NCBI GenBank assembly: GCA_900540475.1
Contig: UQGG01000040.1
Span: forward strand, 5,241 to 69,240
Origin: an uncultured Robinsoniella sp.
GTDB lineage: Bacteria; Bacillota; Clostridia; Lachnospirales; Lachnospiraceae
Length of the DNA: 64,000 bases
Direction: 5' to 3'
Shown here: in pieces, positions 16,848 to 25,950 of the stretch
Layout: every line of letters begins with the position of its first letter
How positions within the stretch are numbered: the first letter of the stretch is position 1
Notes under the pieces: model-generated
The model's database searches: none
What the model was told of the DNA's origin: nothing
The model's input: the letters and a program-made list of their open reading frames with translations, nothing else
Position numbers and translations under genes: made by a program

Positions 16848-17858
16848 TTATAATCTTTTAACACTTTCCCGCACAACCAGATTGGTGCCGACTTCAATCT
16901 TCAGGGACTGTTCTCTAGATTTTTCCATCTTCGATATAAGCAGATCTACCGCTGCAGGTCCAAAAATATTTTTAGGGACATTAATTGTGGTGAGTCCCGG
17001 TTTTACCACTTCGCTGATAGGCCTGTCATCAAATCCAACGATAGAAATATCCTCCGGCACGCTGAGTCCGGATTCCTGGATACCATGAATAGCACTGCAG
17101 CCAATCAGATCATTCTCTGCAAAAAATGCAGAAGGATACTTTGAATTGCTTTGTAAATAATTTTTTATCCCCTGCTTTACTTCATTTTCTGAGTATCCCA
17201 AATCCACAACGTATTCTCTGTTAAATGTCAGCCCGAGACGTTTTAACTGATTTTTATATACCATATACCGCTCATCAAAACTGTTGATTCTCACCTTGCT
17301 GCGAAGATAACCAATCTCTCTGTGCCCCATTTCATACAGATGGGAAAGTGCCTTGCTTGTACCCTGGGTATTGTTGATTGCAACGGCATCGATATCATTT
17401 TCCTGGAAAGAATTATCCAATACTACAAACGGCAGACCGGAATCTTTAAAAACAGCAAGATCTTCATACTGCATTTCTACAGCAAATAGAATCAGTCCCT
17501 TGCAATTTGCAGCCCCCAGCAGATTTGTCTGCTCTTCCAGGGTCATTTTTTTATCCAGATAAATAAAATTTAAGTGATAGCCGTATTTGCTGACACTATA
17601 GTTAATGCCTTCCAAAATGCAGGTAAAAAAGGGGGATTCATTGACGATATTTCCCCTTCTTTTATATACTGCAAATCCAATGCTCCCGTTATTTGCCACG
17701 TTCTCTTTTAACATGTATTCACAGCCAAGTTCTTTAATTTTATGAATGATTTCCTGACGCCTCTGATCGCCCACACCCGGTTTATTATTCAGTACCAGAG
17801 AAACCGTCGCCGTAGATACCCCGATCATCTCAGCAATGTCTTTTGCTCTTAATGCCAT
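16848..17858 (-). CDS. LacI-family transcriptional regulator
   Basis: The 336-residue protein has a LacI helix-turn-helix and hinge at 3-55 (A-K-D-I-A-E-M-I-G-V-S-T-A-T-V-S-L-V-L-N-N-K-P-G-V) and a sugar-binding-protein-like effector domain from 62 on, with the family's I-V-G-F-D-D-R-P-I near 270. ATG 17858 follows AGAGGTGG. It probably controls itself and the alcohol dehydrogenase gene downstream, judged by shared ACTAAATT elements. The effector is unknown. Confidence 0.9.
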   Translation of the reverse strand: MALRAKDIAEMIGVSTATVSLVLNNKPGVGDQRRQEIIHKIKELGCEYMLKENVANNGSIGFAVYKRRGNIVNESPFFTCILEGINYSVSKYGYHLNFIYLDKKMTLEEQTNLLGAANCKGLILFAVEMQYEDLAVFKDSGLPFVVLDNSFQENDIDAVAINNTQGTSKALSHLYEMGHREIGYLRSKVRINSFDERYMVYKNQLKRLGLTFNREYVVDLGYSENEVKQGIKNYLQSNSKYPSAFFAENDLIGCSAIHGIQESGLSVPEDISIVGFDDRPISEVVKPGLTTINVPKNIFGPAAVDLLISKMEKSREQSLKIEVGTNLVVRESVKRL

Positions 17859-17897
17859 AGTCCACCTCTATTACAATATAGTTTGCATTACGAATAC

Positions 17898-17920
17898 AAT
17901 TTAGTTAATATTACTAAATT
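17898..17920. promoter_or_regulatory. palindromic operator at the LacI promoter
   Basis: AATTTAGT (17898-17905), 7 bases, ACTAAATT (17913-17920) is a perfect inverted repeat, with a further ACTAAATT at 17925-17932. It lies 40-75 bases before the LacI start. Confidence 0.5.
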
Positions 17921-17952
17921 TTTTACTAAATTGCAATAGAGAATATGAGACA

Positions 17953-18411
17953 TCAGCGTTTTAATGCATAAGCAAACAATCCAAGCCCGACTAAGGTGAT
18001 ACCAACGGACAACCCCACGGAAAGGCCTGAAAAAAACTGTTGAACAGCACTTGCATGATCTCCTGCCGCGTAGACCGGAATGCGGCCAAGCATAATCAGA
18101 AATAATCCGATAAACAGATTTTTCTGAGAATTCAGTTTTTCCAATAGTTTTAATAATTTTGCGATATTTTCATCCGCCATCTGATTCAGATTTTCATGGT
18201 CGATTGTTTCTCCCGACAGTAATTCATTCATGGAAATATGGAGTATTTCGCATATGGGCTGATGCAGCGACCAGTCCGGCATACACTTACCGGTTTCCCA
18301 TTTAGAAACGGATTTGTTCGACACGCCTAACAGTTCAGCAAGTTTTTCCTGTGTAAGATTTTGTTCCTTTCTTTTAGCTGAAATGAATTTTCCTATTTTT
18401 ATCTGTTCCAT
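17953..18411 (-). CDS. XRE-family regulator with two C-terminal membrane segments
   Basis: This is a 152-residue protein. Residues 7-63 are a Cro/C1 helix-turn-helix (L-T-Q-E-K-L-A-E-L-L-G-V-S-N-K-S-V-S-K-W-E-T-G-K). Two hydrophobic stretches (about 97-112 and 127-148) suggest membrane anchoring, as in many small clostridial XRE proteins. ATG 18411 follows AGAGGTGGTGA. It lies downstream of the MerR gene on the same strand, after an 83-base gap. The target is unknown. Confidence 0.85.
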   Translation of the reverse strand: MEQIKIGKFISAKRKEQNLTQEKLAELLGVSNKSVSKWETGKCMPDWSLHQPICEILHISMNELLSGETIDHENLNQMADENIAKLLKLLEKLNSQKNLFIGLFLIMLGRIPVYAAGDHASAVQQFFSGLSVGLSVGITLVGLGLFAYALKR

Positions 18412-18494
18412 TCTGTCACCACCTCTCTATAACAGATCTATCAGATTCTAGCTGAGAATCCAATCCACCGGAAGTAGAATTTAAGTGGAATCTG

Positions 18495-19295
18495 CTAATT
18501 TTCCACCATAATTTCAACTTTCACCAGATATTCGTCCTCATCCTGCATTGCCATTTCATTAAGAGGATATTCCTCATAGGCATTCCCTATTATCTTCCTG
18601 TTTGTTTTATCCAGATACGCAAACAATCGCTGGTAAACGCAATGAGATTGCCCGTATCTGCACCTGCCATATGCCGTCGCATAGGAACCTGCCGGCTTGT
18701 ATCCATTTGTACCGTGTTTGGCTTTCAGATAATATTGGTATACCGGATCAATCGAACTCTTCAGCAGATTCTCTTGCGCAATCACGACACCCATGGGACA
18801 GCCCAGATCCATTCCCTGTTCCGCTGCATAGTTGTAAAAGGATATGGTATTCTCATCCTCTGTCTGTCCCGTTTCAGAAGGAGGTCCCAGAAAAACAGGT
18901 TCCCGCTTCTTTTTCACAATCTTAATCTCATCCACATCTGTGATCAGCGCTTCATTTGCCATGTCGGTATATAACTTCATAATTTCCTGCAACCGGCAAA
19001 GCTTTGTGATCTCCGCCTGAATTTTTTCTTCCTGTATCTGAAACAGGGCAATCATCTGTTCCGGCGTTCTGCTGCTGGCATACTGTTTAATCTCTTCAAT
19101 CCCTATTCCCAGTTCCCGAAGTGAAGCGATGAGATACGCAGATCCCAGCTGGCGGCGCGTATAATAGCGGTAATCATTGGCCCCGCGGTGTTCCGGAACC
19201 AGCAGTCCAATCTTATCGTAAAAAATCAGATTTGCCCGTTTTATCCCTGTGAGTTTCGCAAATTCACTAATTGCCATGTATGGTTTGTTTTTCAT
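18495..19295 (-). CDS. MerR-family regulator of the divergent ABC exporter
   Basis: The 266-residue protein has a MerR winged helix at 6-75 (A-I-S-E-F-A-K-L-T-G-I-K-R-A-N-L-I-F-Y-D), a coiled linker around 90-120, and a GyrI-like effector domain in the C-terminal half. ATG 19295 follows GGGGGG. It is divergent from the ABC exporter gene at 19496; the gap contains a textbook MerR promoter with a perfect palindrome in a 19-bp spacer oriented toward the exporter. It likely activates the exporter when bound to a drug. Confidence 0.88.
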   Translation of the reverse strand: MKNKPYMAISEFAKLTGIKRANLIFYDKIGLLVPEHRGANDYRYYTRRQLGSAYLIASLRELGIGIEEIKQYASSRTPEQMIALFQIQEEKIQAEITKLCRLQEIMKLYTDMANEALITDVDEIKIVKKKREPVFLGPPSETGQTEDENTISFYNYAAEQGMDLGCPMGVVIAQENLLKSSIDPVYQYYLKAKHGTNGYKPAGSYATAYGRCRYGQSHCVYQRLFAYLDKTNRKIIGNAYEEYPLNEMAMQDEDEYLVKVEIMVEN

Positions 19296-19413
19296 TTTAT
19301 CCCCCCTGCATCGCAGATCCCACCTCTGGACTATCCCTAAGGCTTGAAATAATGTCCAATGAAAATCTCGAAAGTGTATTTTGTAAAATTCTTGTAAATT
19401 CTCAAAAAAACAC

Positions 19414-19444
19414 TTGACTATAAAGTTACTTTATAGTTTATAGT
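19414..19444 (+). promoter_or_regulatory. MerR-controlled promoter of the ABC exporter operon
   Basis: TTGACT (19414-19419), a 19-base spacer and TATAGT (19439-19444). The spacer region holds a perfect palindrome, CTATAAAG-TTA-CTTTATAG (19418-19436). Long spacing plus a central dyad is the hallmark of MerR-activated promoters. Confidence 0.85.
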
Positions 19445-19495
19445 ACCATTTAGTGGAAAAAGAAGCAACTTATTTATTACATGACGGAGGTATTT

Positions 19496-21232
19496 ATGAC
19501 TTTATTAAAATCTTTTTTTCGTAACAACAAAGGAAAATCAGTCCTTTTGCTGCTCCTACTTTTAGGGCAGGTGGCGGGGACCCTGTATATACCCTTTTTA
19601 ATAGCAGGTATCGTAGATAAAGGCATTATGAAAGAAGATATGAACACCATTCTTTTAATCGGGGTACAGATGCTGGTCACAGCACTTTTAACCACGATAG
19701 TTGCAGTACTGGGCAGTTTTTATTCAGCAGATCTGGCGGCCGCTTTTGGCAGGGATATGCGAAATGCAGTCTTCTGCAAAAGCCAGGAACTGTCTCTTCG
19801 GGAATTCGACAGTATCGGTGTCTCATCTATGATCACACGTACCACATCGGACATATCCGTGCTGCAGCAAAGCCTTGGAATGGTCTTCCAGCTGGTAGTT
19901 CCGGCTCCGCTGATGGTAATTGCATCTATCCTGATGACTGCCAGTGTAAATTTACCGCTGACTTTGATCCCAGTATCCTGCATTGTTTTATTTTTATTGC
20001 TTGCATGGGTTATCCTGAAAAAATCCGGTCCCCTTTCCGCGCAGATACAGCGGCGGATGGACCATATCAATCAGGTTGTAAGGGAATCCATTACCGGAGT
20101 CCGCGTTATACGGGCATTTGACAACGGAACTTATGAACAGCACCGCTGTGATAAAGCTTTTTCCGGATATGCAGATAATATGATTAAACTAAATAAACTT
20201 TTTGCGTTCCTCAATCCCACCGTATGGCTGGTAATGGGACTTTCTATGGCTGCAATCGTCTGGTTCGGAGGCTTGATGTCAATGGAGGGAACCATGCAGA
20301 TTGGGGAAATTACCGCAGTTACTGAGTATACAATTATGACACTGGCGTATCTGATTATGGCTGCATTGTCCTGCGTGACTCTGCCTAAAATGAAATCCTG
20401 TCTGGACCGGCTGGAAGAGATTCTTCACATGACGCCAGAAATAAAAGATATCCTGACGCAAAGCAGTATGCCTGTTGGGAATAAGCCGGCTGTTCAGTTT
20501 GACCATGTGACATTTTCATATAACGGTGCAGAAGAACCGGTTTTACAAAACCTTTCTTTTTCCTGCTATGCCGGAAAGACTACTGCAATCATCGGAGGAA
20601 CCGGTTCAGGAAAGAGTACGATTGCCAATCTTCTGCTTCGTCTGCATGATATCAATTCCGGAAAAATAAGTCTAAACGGAACGGATATCCGTACAATGTC
20701 CCAGGAAAAACTACGGGATAATATCGGATATGTTCCGCAAAAAGCTTTTTTATTCAGCGGCACAATTGCAGACAATCTGCGCATGGGATGTAAAACAGCC
20801 ACCAAGACACAGATGAAAAAAGCGCTTCGCATTTCCCAGGCAGAACACTTTGTAGACGGACTTCACCAAGGTCTGAATGCTCCGGTATCCCAAAGCGGTT
20901 CTAATTTTTCCGGCGGACAGAAGCAAAGGCTGTCCATAGCCCGGGCGCTGATTAAGGAAGCTCCTGTGCTGGTGTTCGATGACAGCTTTTCCGCTCTTGA
21001 TTTTAAAACAGATGCTACTCTGCGAAGAGCCTTAAAAAAGGAAACACCACAGACTGCCAAGATTATAATTGCCCAGAGAATCAGCACGATTATGGATGCT
21101 GACCAGATTATCGTACTGGATGAGGGCAAAATCGCAGGAATCGGAAAACATCCGGCATTAATGAGAAATTGCCTGGTATATCAGGCAATTGCCAAAAGCC
21201 AGTTATCACCAGAGGAGGTTACTGCAGTATGA
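19496..21232 (+). CDS. heterodimeric ABC exporter subunit with degenerate ATP site
   Basis: The 578-residue protein has six membrane segments (1-310) and a C-terminal ATPase with Walker A G-G-T-G-S-G-K-S-T and signature F-S-G-G-Q-K-Q-R. Walker B reads V-F-D-D-S-F-S-A-L-D, with Asp in place of the catalytic Glu, typical of the non-hydrolysing half of LmrCD/BmrCD-type exporters. ATG 19496 lies 5 bases after GGAGG; the frame opens earlier at 19481. Its stop overlaps the next gene's ATG. It is controlled by the MerR promoter upstream. Confidence 0.92.
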   Translation: MTLLKSFFRNNKGKSVLLLLLLLGQVAGTLYIPFLIAGIVDKGIMKEDMNTILLIGVQMLVTALLTTIVAVLGSFYSADLAAAFGRDMRNAVFCKSQELSLREFDSIGVSSMITRTTSDISVLQQSLGMVFQLVVPAPLMVIASILMTASVNLPLTLIPVSCIVLFLLLAWVILKKSGPLSAQIQRRMDHINQVVRESITGVRVIRAFDNGTYEQHRCDKAFSGYADNMIKLNKLFAFLNPTVWLVMGLSMAAIVWFGGLMSMEGTMQIGEITAVTEYTIMTLAYLIMAALSCVTLPKMKSCLDRLEEILHMTPEIKDILTQSSMPVGNKPAVQFDHVTFSYNGAEEPVLQNLSFSCYAGKTTAIIGGTGSGKSTIANLLLRLHDINSGKISLNGTDIRTMSQEKLRDNIGYVPQKAFLFSGTIADNLRMGCKTATKTQMKKALRISQAEHFVDGLHQGLNAPVSQSGSNFSGGQKQRLSIARALIKEAPVLVFDDSFSALDFKTDATLRRALKKETPQTAKIIIAQRISTIMDADQIIVLDEGKIAGIGKHPALMRNCLVYQAIAKSQLSPEEVTAV

Positions 21233-23070
21233 AACAAATGCAACAAAACAAATTCACAAAAAAGAAATCCATTGTGGGCGTAGAGGGTTCCGATATCCCA
21301 CAAAATACAAAAGCCACCGTAAAGCGTCTGCTAAAACGACTGTCTTATCAAAAAGGTAAATTGTTTTTAGTTCTGCTTACCGCCTTATTGAGCAGTGCAG
21401 CCTATGCGTTAATGCCTTTAATGGTAGGTGCCGGAATCGATAATCTCTTAAAGGCGCTAAAGCAATATGAAAAGGGAACTAATCTCCTGGCACTGTTAAG
21501 CGATGCACTTTTGATTCCGGTTCTGCTGATTATTGCTGCCTCCCTGGCAACCTGGCTGCTATCCTATATACAGCAATATATTATCGCCAGCGTAGGAGAA
21601 AAATTCACCCTGTCTCTACGGCAGGACATTAGTGCAAAAATCACAAAACTTCCGCTGCGCTATTTTGATTCCCATAAAACTGGGGATATTATGAGCCGCA
21701 TTACCAATGATCTGGAGAAAGTCTCTGAAGTTCTGCAGGTAGGATTGATGCAGTTTATATCATCCGTCTTTACGATCCTGCTTACTGCAGCAGCAATGTT
21801 GTTATTGAGTCCCGGATTATCCCTCCTGGTACTGGTTTCCGTAGCCGTAAGCACAGTGGCAACTAAGTTTGTGTCTGATCTGAGTCAGCGTTATTTTGCC
21901 CAAAACCAGGCGGTGGTCGGTGAACTAAATGGAAAAGTGGAAGAACTTTATACCGGTAACCGTATCATTAAAGTGTTTAACCAGCAGCCCGAAGCGATTG
22001 ATGCTGTTCTGAAACTGAGTGAACAACAGTTTGATGCCAACCGTAAAGCGCAGTTTGCCAATTTCGCCATTTACCCGGCAATCCGTATTATCAATCAGCT
22101 GGGTTTCGTGGCAACCGCCCTGATGGGTGGTTACCTGGTTCTCCAGGGTCAGATTTCCCTTGGCATTATTCAGGCTTTTCTTCAGTATGAAAACCAGATC
22201 GCAGAACCTGTTACGCAGGCATCCTATGTGATTACCTCCCTTCAGGCTGCAATTGCCGGGGCTGAGCGGGTATTTATACTTCTGGACGAAGAGGAAGAGA
22301 CAGCCGATACAGCCTGCGAAAATTTACCAATCTCCAATGGCCATGTGAGCTTCCGGCATGTACAATTTGGATACTCAGAAGACAAAATATTAATGAACAA
22401 TCTGAATCTGGAAGTGCATCCAAATGAAATGATTGCCATTGTTGGTCCCACCGGGGGCGGAAAGACAACGCTTATCAATCTGTTAATGCGTTTTTATGAT
22501 CTGAATAGCGGCAGCATCTCTATTGACGGCGTGAATATTACAGCAATGCCACGAGGCGAACTGCGCCGCCGAATTGGAATGGTTCTGCAGGATACCTGGC
22601 TGTTTGAAGGTACCATTGCAGAAAATATAGCTTATGGAAAAATGGATGCTAGTCCTGAGGAAATCCAAAGAGCCGCCTGCGCTGCCCGCTGTGATCATTT
22701 TATCCGAACACTTCCAGATGGTTATGACACCATCATATCCAGTGAGGCCTCGAATATTTCCCAGGGTCAGATGCAGCTATTAACAATCGCCCGTGCGATG
22801 CTGACGAACCCATCCTTTATGATTTTAGATGAAGCGACTTCAAGTGTAGATACCAGAACTGAAGTGGAGATCCAGAAAGCAATGGCAGACCTGATGAAAA
22901 ATAAAACCAGCTTCGTCATCGCCCACCGCCTTTCCACTATCAAAAATGCAGATTTAATCCTGGTAGTAAAAGATGGGGATATTATAGAACGCGGCACCCA
23001 TAATGACCTGATTATGCAGGAAGGCTTTTATGCTTCTCTTTATAACAGTCAGTTTGAGGCATCGGCGTAG
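21229..23070 (+). CDS. heterodimeric ABC exporter subunit with canonical ATP site
   Basis: The 613-residue partner has an N-terminal extension, six membrane segments (about 45-345) and an ATPase with Walker A G-P-T-G-G-G-K-T-T, signature I-S-Q-G-Q-M-Q, canonical Walker B M-I-L-D-E-A-T-S-S-V-D and H-loop I-A-H-R-L. ATG 21229 overlaps the previous stop (ATGA) after GAGGAGG; the frame is open upstream to 21169 inside the preceding gene. It supplies the hydrolysing half-site of the dimer. Drug or peptide export is the likely function. Confidence 0.92.
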   Translation: MKQMQQNKFTKKKSIVGVEGSDIPQNTKATVKRLLKRLSYQKGKLFLVLLTALLSSAAYALMPLMVGAGIDNLLKALKQYEKGTNLLALLSDALLIPVLLIIAASLATWLLSYIQQYIIASVGEKFTLSLRQDISAKITKLPLRYFDSHKTGDIMSRITNDLEKVSEVLQVGLMQFISSVFTILLTAAAMLLLSPGLSLLVLVSVAVSTVATKFVSDLSQRYFAQNQAVVGELNGKVEELYTGNRIIKVFNQQPEAIDAVLKLSEQQFDANRKAQFANFAIYPAIRIINQLGFVATALMGGYLVLQGQISLGIIQAFLQYENQIAEPVTQASYVITSLQAAIAGAERVFILLDEEEETADTACENLPISNGHVSFRHVQFGYSEDKILMNNLNLEVHPNEMIAIVGPTGGGKTTLINLLMRFYDLNSGSISIDGVNITAMPRGELRRRIGMVLQDTWLFEGTIAENIAYGKMDASPEEIQRAACAARCDHFIRTLPDGYDTIISSEASNISQGQMQLLTIARAMLTNPSFMILDEATSSVDTRTEVEIQKAMADLMKNKTSFVIAHRLSTIKNADLILVVKDGDIIERGTHNDLIMQEGFYASLYNSQFEASA

Positions 23071-23143
23071 AACGTATCAGAAAGTATTTTCTCCTTGCTC
23101 CGGGTAATCTGCAAGTGTATGTTCTGCAGGTAATTTATGAAAT

Positions 23144-23190
23144 AAAAAGGTGTAAATGAAGGTCTTAAGCCTGCATTTACACCTTTTTAA
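23144..23190 (+). terminator. terminator after the ABC exporter operon
   Basis: A perfect 15-bp inverted repeat (23144-23158 with 23174-23188) ends in TTTTT; it can work in both directions. The remainder of 23071-23295 shows nothing else. Confidence 0.85.
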
Positions 23191-23295
23191 AGTTTAATCA
23201 AAAAGCTCTTATAATCCAGCGTATGGTTCATATAAATAATCCTGTGAATTATTAAGCGTTTTCTTTCAGTGTGTTACGAAATCCATTCAAAATTC

Positions 23296-24003
23296 CTAAC
23301 CTAAAACAAATTTCTTTACCTTTTTTGGATCTGCCTTTGGATTAAACCGCACGATCTGTTCTGAAATTTTCCAAAAAGCGGCTTCCCCGTCTATATGCCC
23401 TGCTTCTTCTAGTATATCTTCCGTAAAAAAGTCTTCCACAAGGCAGAATACAGTGGAAGACCAGCCATACTCCTCTCCTTTTTCCGAACGTTTCCTCTTC
23501 TGTCCGCACATGGTGATGTACATTTTCATCTGCAGTTCCGTTAATCCGCGTTCAAAAGCAGCTTTATTTTCTTTGGAAAATCCCCCTGCCGATTTCAGAA
23601 GATGCAGCGGCATTGTTCTCTCCTCTTTTAATATTTCATAAATTAATTTCGCCGGCTGGCTTATTTTTCCTTCTGCATAGGCTTCTTCAAGACTTGTCTT
23701 ATCACGGCGGGCGGCATAAAAATATGGAAACCAATCTTTTGTAATATAGCCGCTCTTCTTAAAAAACAGCTTGCCATAAGCGATATCATCCCGCTCATTC
23801 AGGACCCGCATCCGCCATTCCCATGGATCCGTATCTGGTTTTTCCGTATGCCACTCTATTTCATCTCCAAAAAAATTGCACAGGGAAAAGACATGTTCGT
23901 CGTTTGGTCCCCCCATACTCATTCCTGTCATGAATAGTGATTTTATAAAATCATCATAACATCTGATAGTCTTGATCCCGTTCATTGCTTTTATTTCTGT
24001 CAC
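23296..24003 (-). CDS. AlkZ-related protein
   Basis: This 235-residue protein matches the remembered pattern of proteins annotated AlkZ-related: D-P-W-E-W-R near 79, A-Y-G-K-L-F-F-K-K-S-G-Y-I near 95, and K-G-E-E-Y-G-W near 175. AlkZ proteins are winged-helix glycosylases acting on alkylated or crosslinked DNA, but this short branch has no proven activity. A GTG start at 24003 follows CGGAG; the next in-frame ATG is at 23985 without a ribosome site. It is a single gene between the exporter terminator and the sugar-operon terminator. Confidence 0.6.
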   Translation of the reverse strand: MTEIKAMNGIKTIRCYDDFIKSLFMTGMSMGGPNDEHVFSLCNFFGDEIEWHTEKPDTDPWEWRMRVLNERDDIAYGKLFFKKSGYITKDWFPYFYAARRDKTSLEEAYAEGKISQPAKLIYEILKEERTMPLHLLKSAGGFSKENKAAFERGLTELQMKMYITMCGQKRKRSEKGEEYGWSSTVFCLVEDFFTEDILEEAGHIDGEAAFWKISEQIVRFNPKADPKKVKKFVLG

Positions 24004-24141
24004 TGTCTCCGATTCCCCTCTTTCTTTTTCCGAAACTTCGTTTAGATGCTCCGGAAAGTATTTTGTTAATTATAGCATAGGAAACAGGACAACAGTATGT
24101 CATGTTGTAATTATTCTTGACAATTATAAATTTATTCCAAA

Positions 24142-24170
24142 AAGACCATGTCATTACCCGACACGGTCTT
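24142..24170 (-). terminator. terminator of the ten-gene sugar-conjugate operon
   Basis: GACACGGTCTT (24160-24170) pairs with AAGACCATGTC (24142-24152) with one G-U, followed on the minus strand by TTTTTGG. Confidence 0.8.
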
Positions 24171-24193
24171 TTATGGATTTAGCTGCGCGATAT

Positions 24194-25150
24194 TTAATTA
24201 CACTCTGCTATCAGCGGTCCTCCCAACTCATCTAAATAAAATAAAGTACCAGGCAGAGTTGGGATATAAGAAGAAGGAATAAAGCGTGTAGAGCCGTATC
24301 GCAATGTCATCCACAAGGACATTCCCTGCCACTGCATCCCTCTTGACAGTGCTCCGTCTGCTCCGCCTATCATTCGGTCCGACTGCAAGAAAAGTCCCGG
24401 ACCGATAGTGTTAGCGCTGCACGATACCAACGGTGTCCTGCTCTTAAAGCTTGTTATTGCATTTTGTTCAATAGTAAGTGGATGCAGTAACGCTCCTAAT
24501 CTATAGCATTGTTGTTTCCACTCCTCATCGGATGTAAACTCTTCTGCAAAATGCGGCTCCCAAAATGCAATATGGCACATTCTTCCTATTCCATATACTG
24601 TTACTAATCTGGCTCCTTCAGATTTAAGTTTTCTGATCTTATCCGGATATGACGGCAGATTTTCCCGGGTTGCAAAATTTCTCTGATTAACCGGTACTGT
24701 CAGTTCGCCCAGCGGCTCATAAAATGCGTGCTCCATAGCATATTGAAAGGAGCCTGTATCCGTACTGTCAAGAGTATTTCCCTCTTTATCTGCCCATTCA
24801 TCCATATTAAAACAATATAGATGTTCACAGGAAATATTCCACTTCTTCAGGAAATAGACAATCCATTCATACATCCCCATAGGTCCAACCGGAAGAATTA
24901 ATGCCAGGGTCTGTCCTTTTTCTTTAGCCACTCTTATTTCTTGTGCAATCTCATGTCCAAGCTTAACATTGAATTCATCGATCGTCTTACAAGAATCTAA
25001 ACTAAATTGTTCATTCCAAAATGCCTGCCGCTCGTTGATCTCTTCTGGTCTATGACTGCAGCATTTATCAATCTTCTCCATTTCCCAACCCGATGGATAA
25101 AATCCCTCCAGCAGGCTTCCTTTCATAGTTGTACTAAAATTGATTTTCAT
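24194..25150 (-). CDS. NagB-like (glucosamine-6-phosphate isomerase family) protein with altered active site
   Basis: The 318-residue protein aligns with glucosamine-6-phosphate deaminases through F-N-M-D-E-W (Asp117, Glu118; NagB has F-N-M-D-E) and G-I-G-R-M-C-H-I-A-F-W-E-P (188-199). NagB has D-G-H there, so the triad Asp is replaced by Met191 while His193 and Glu198 remain. The phosphate loop usually reading T-G-G-T-P-L-G is P-V-G-P-M-G here (87-92). I infer a related isomerase or deaminase on a different, perhaps unphosphorylated, sugar. It is the last gene of the operon, with the terminator 24 bases beyond its stop. Confidence 0.78.
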   Translation of the reverse strand: MKINFSTTMKGSLLEGFYPSGWEMEKIDKCCSHRPEEINERQAFWNEQFSLDSCKTIDEFNVKLGHEIAQEIRVAKEKGQTLALILPVGPMGMYEWIVYFLKKWNISCEHLYCFNMDEWADKEGNTLDSTDTGSFQYAMEHAFYEPLGELTVPVNQRNFATRENLPSYPDKIRKLKSEGARLVTVYGIGRMCHIAFWEPHFAEEFTSDEEWKQQCYRLGALLHPLTIEQNAITSFKSRTPLVSCSANTIGPGLFLQSDRMIGGADGALSRGMQWQGMSLWMTLRYGSTRFIPSSYIPTLPGTLFYLDELGGPLIAECN

Positions 25151-25195
25151 TATGATACTCCTTCCTTTTATGATATACCTTCCATGATATACTTT

Positions 25196-25903
25196 CTATG
25201 GTAACAAATGCTCGGTTGTCATTCTTGGATATACGGTGCATGGACGATATCCTTCCGCATACGTCACACCACACTGATACCCCCGATATCTGGAACATAT
25301 TTTTACCATATCCAGAAAATCAATATTGTCATGTTCCATCATCCACTTAATCTGCGACTCATGACAAGCCAGGGCTTTTAATTTAATATCTATCTGGTCG
25401 CTTATATCCACATAGTGAGTTGGTATAAAATCTACGCCTGCCAACGTGTCCATATAAAAAATTGGCACAAGTTTATCATGTACTCCATATTGTGTTGCCT
25501 TATGATTTACAGTGGATACGAAGCTGCTATTAAATGCAAGTCTGTTTGTTTCTACATGATCTTGCATATAGTCTTTATCATTATGAGTGATGATAACATC
25601 CGGTTTTACATAACGCACTACATCTGCCACTGCATCTACTATATGGTTATCAAAGCGGTCAACTAATAAATCTCCCACATCCAGATTAAATACTTGTTTT
25701 GCTCCAATCACATTACCGGCATTTTCGCTTTCTGCTGCTCTCATAATAGCCAGTGGCTCTGGTAGTATTTCTTTATGACCCATATTACCATTTGCAACAT
25801 GGCACATAAAAACATCGGCTCCCTGCTCTACATATTTTCTCAGAGTGCCCCCACAGGCAATCTCTAAATCATCTGGATGGCATCCTATTGCCAAAACATT
25901 CAT
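25196..25903 (-). CDS. PIG-L/LmbE family zinc N-deacetylase
   Basis: The 235-residue protein shows the zinc-binding G-C-H-P-D-D-L-E (His9, Asp12) and I-I-T-H-N-D-K-D-Y-M-Q-D-H (about 107-119), the two metal and catalytic motifs of PIG-L deacetylases. The family removes acetyl groups from N-acetylglucosaminyl conjugates, including GlcNAc-inositol, GlcNAc-malate and chitobiose. ATG 25903 follows AAGGAGGT by 6 bases; the frame is open to 25939. Its place next to the NagB-like gene suggests deacetylation of an N-acetyl sugar before the isomerase step. Confidence 0.9.
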   Translation of the reverse strand: MNVLAIGCHPDDLEIACGGTLRKYVEQGADVFMCHVANGNMGHKEILPEPLAIMRAAESENAGNVIGAKQVFNLDVGDLLVDRFDNHIVDAVADVVRYVKPDVIITHNDKDYMQDHVETNRLAFNSSFVSTVNHKATQYGVHDKLVPIFYMDTLAGVDFIPTHYVDISDQIDIKLKALACHESQIKWMMEHDNIDFLDMVKICSRYRGYQCGVTYAEGYRPCTVYPRMTTEHLLP

Positions 25904-25950
25904 ATCCAAACCTCCTTGTCTTTCGTAACCTATATACATTTAATTTGTTT

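Noticed and set aside
21169..21228. Longer second ABC subunit starting inside the first subunit gene
   Set aside because: GAGGAGG sits just before ATG 21229 and the usual ATGA overlap explains the arrangement.
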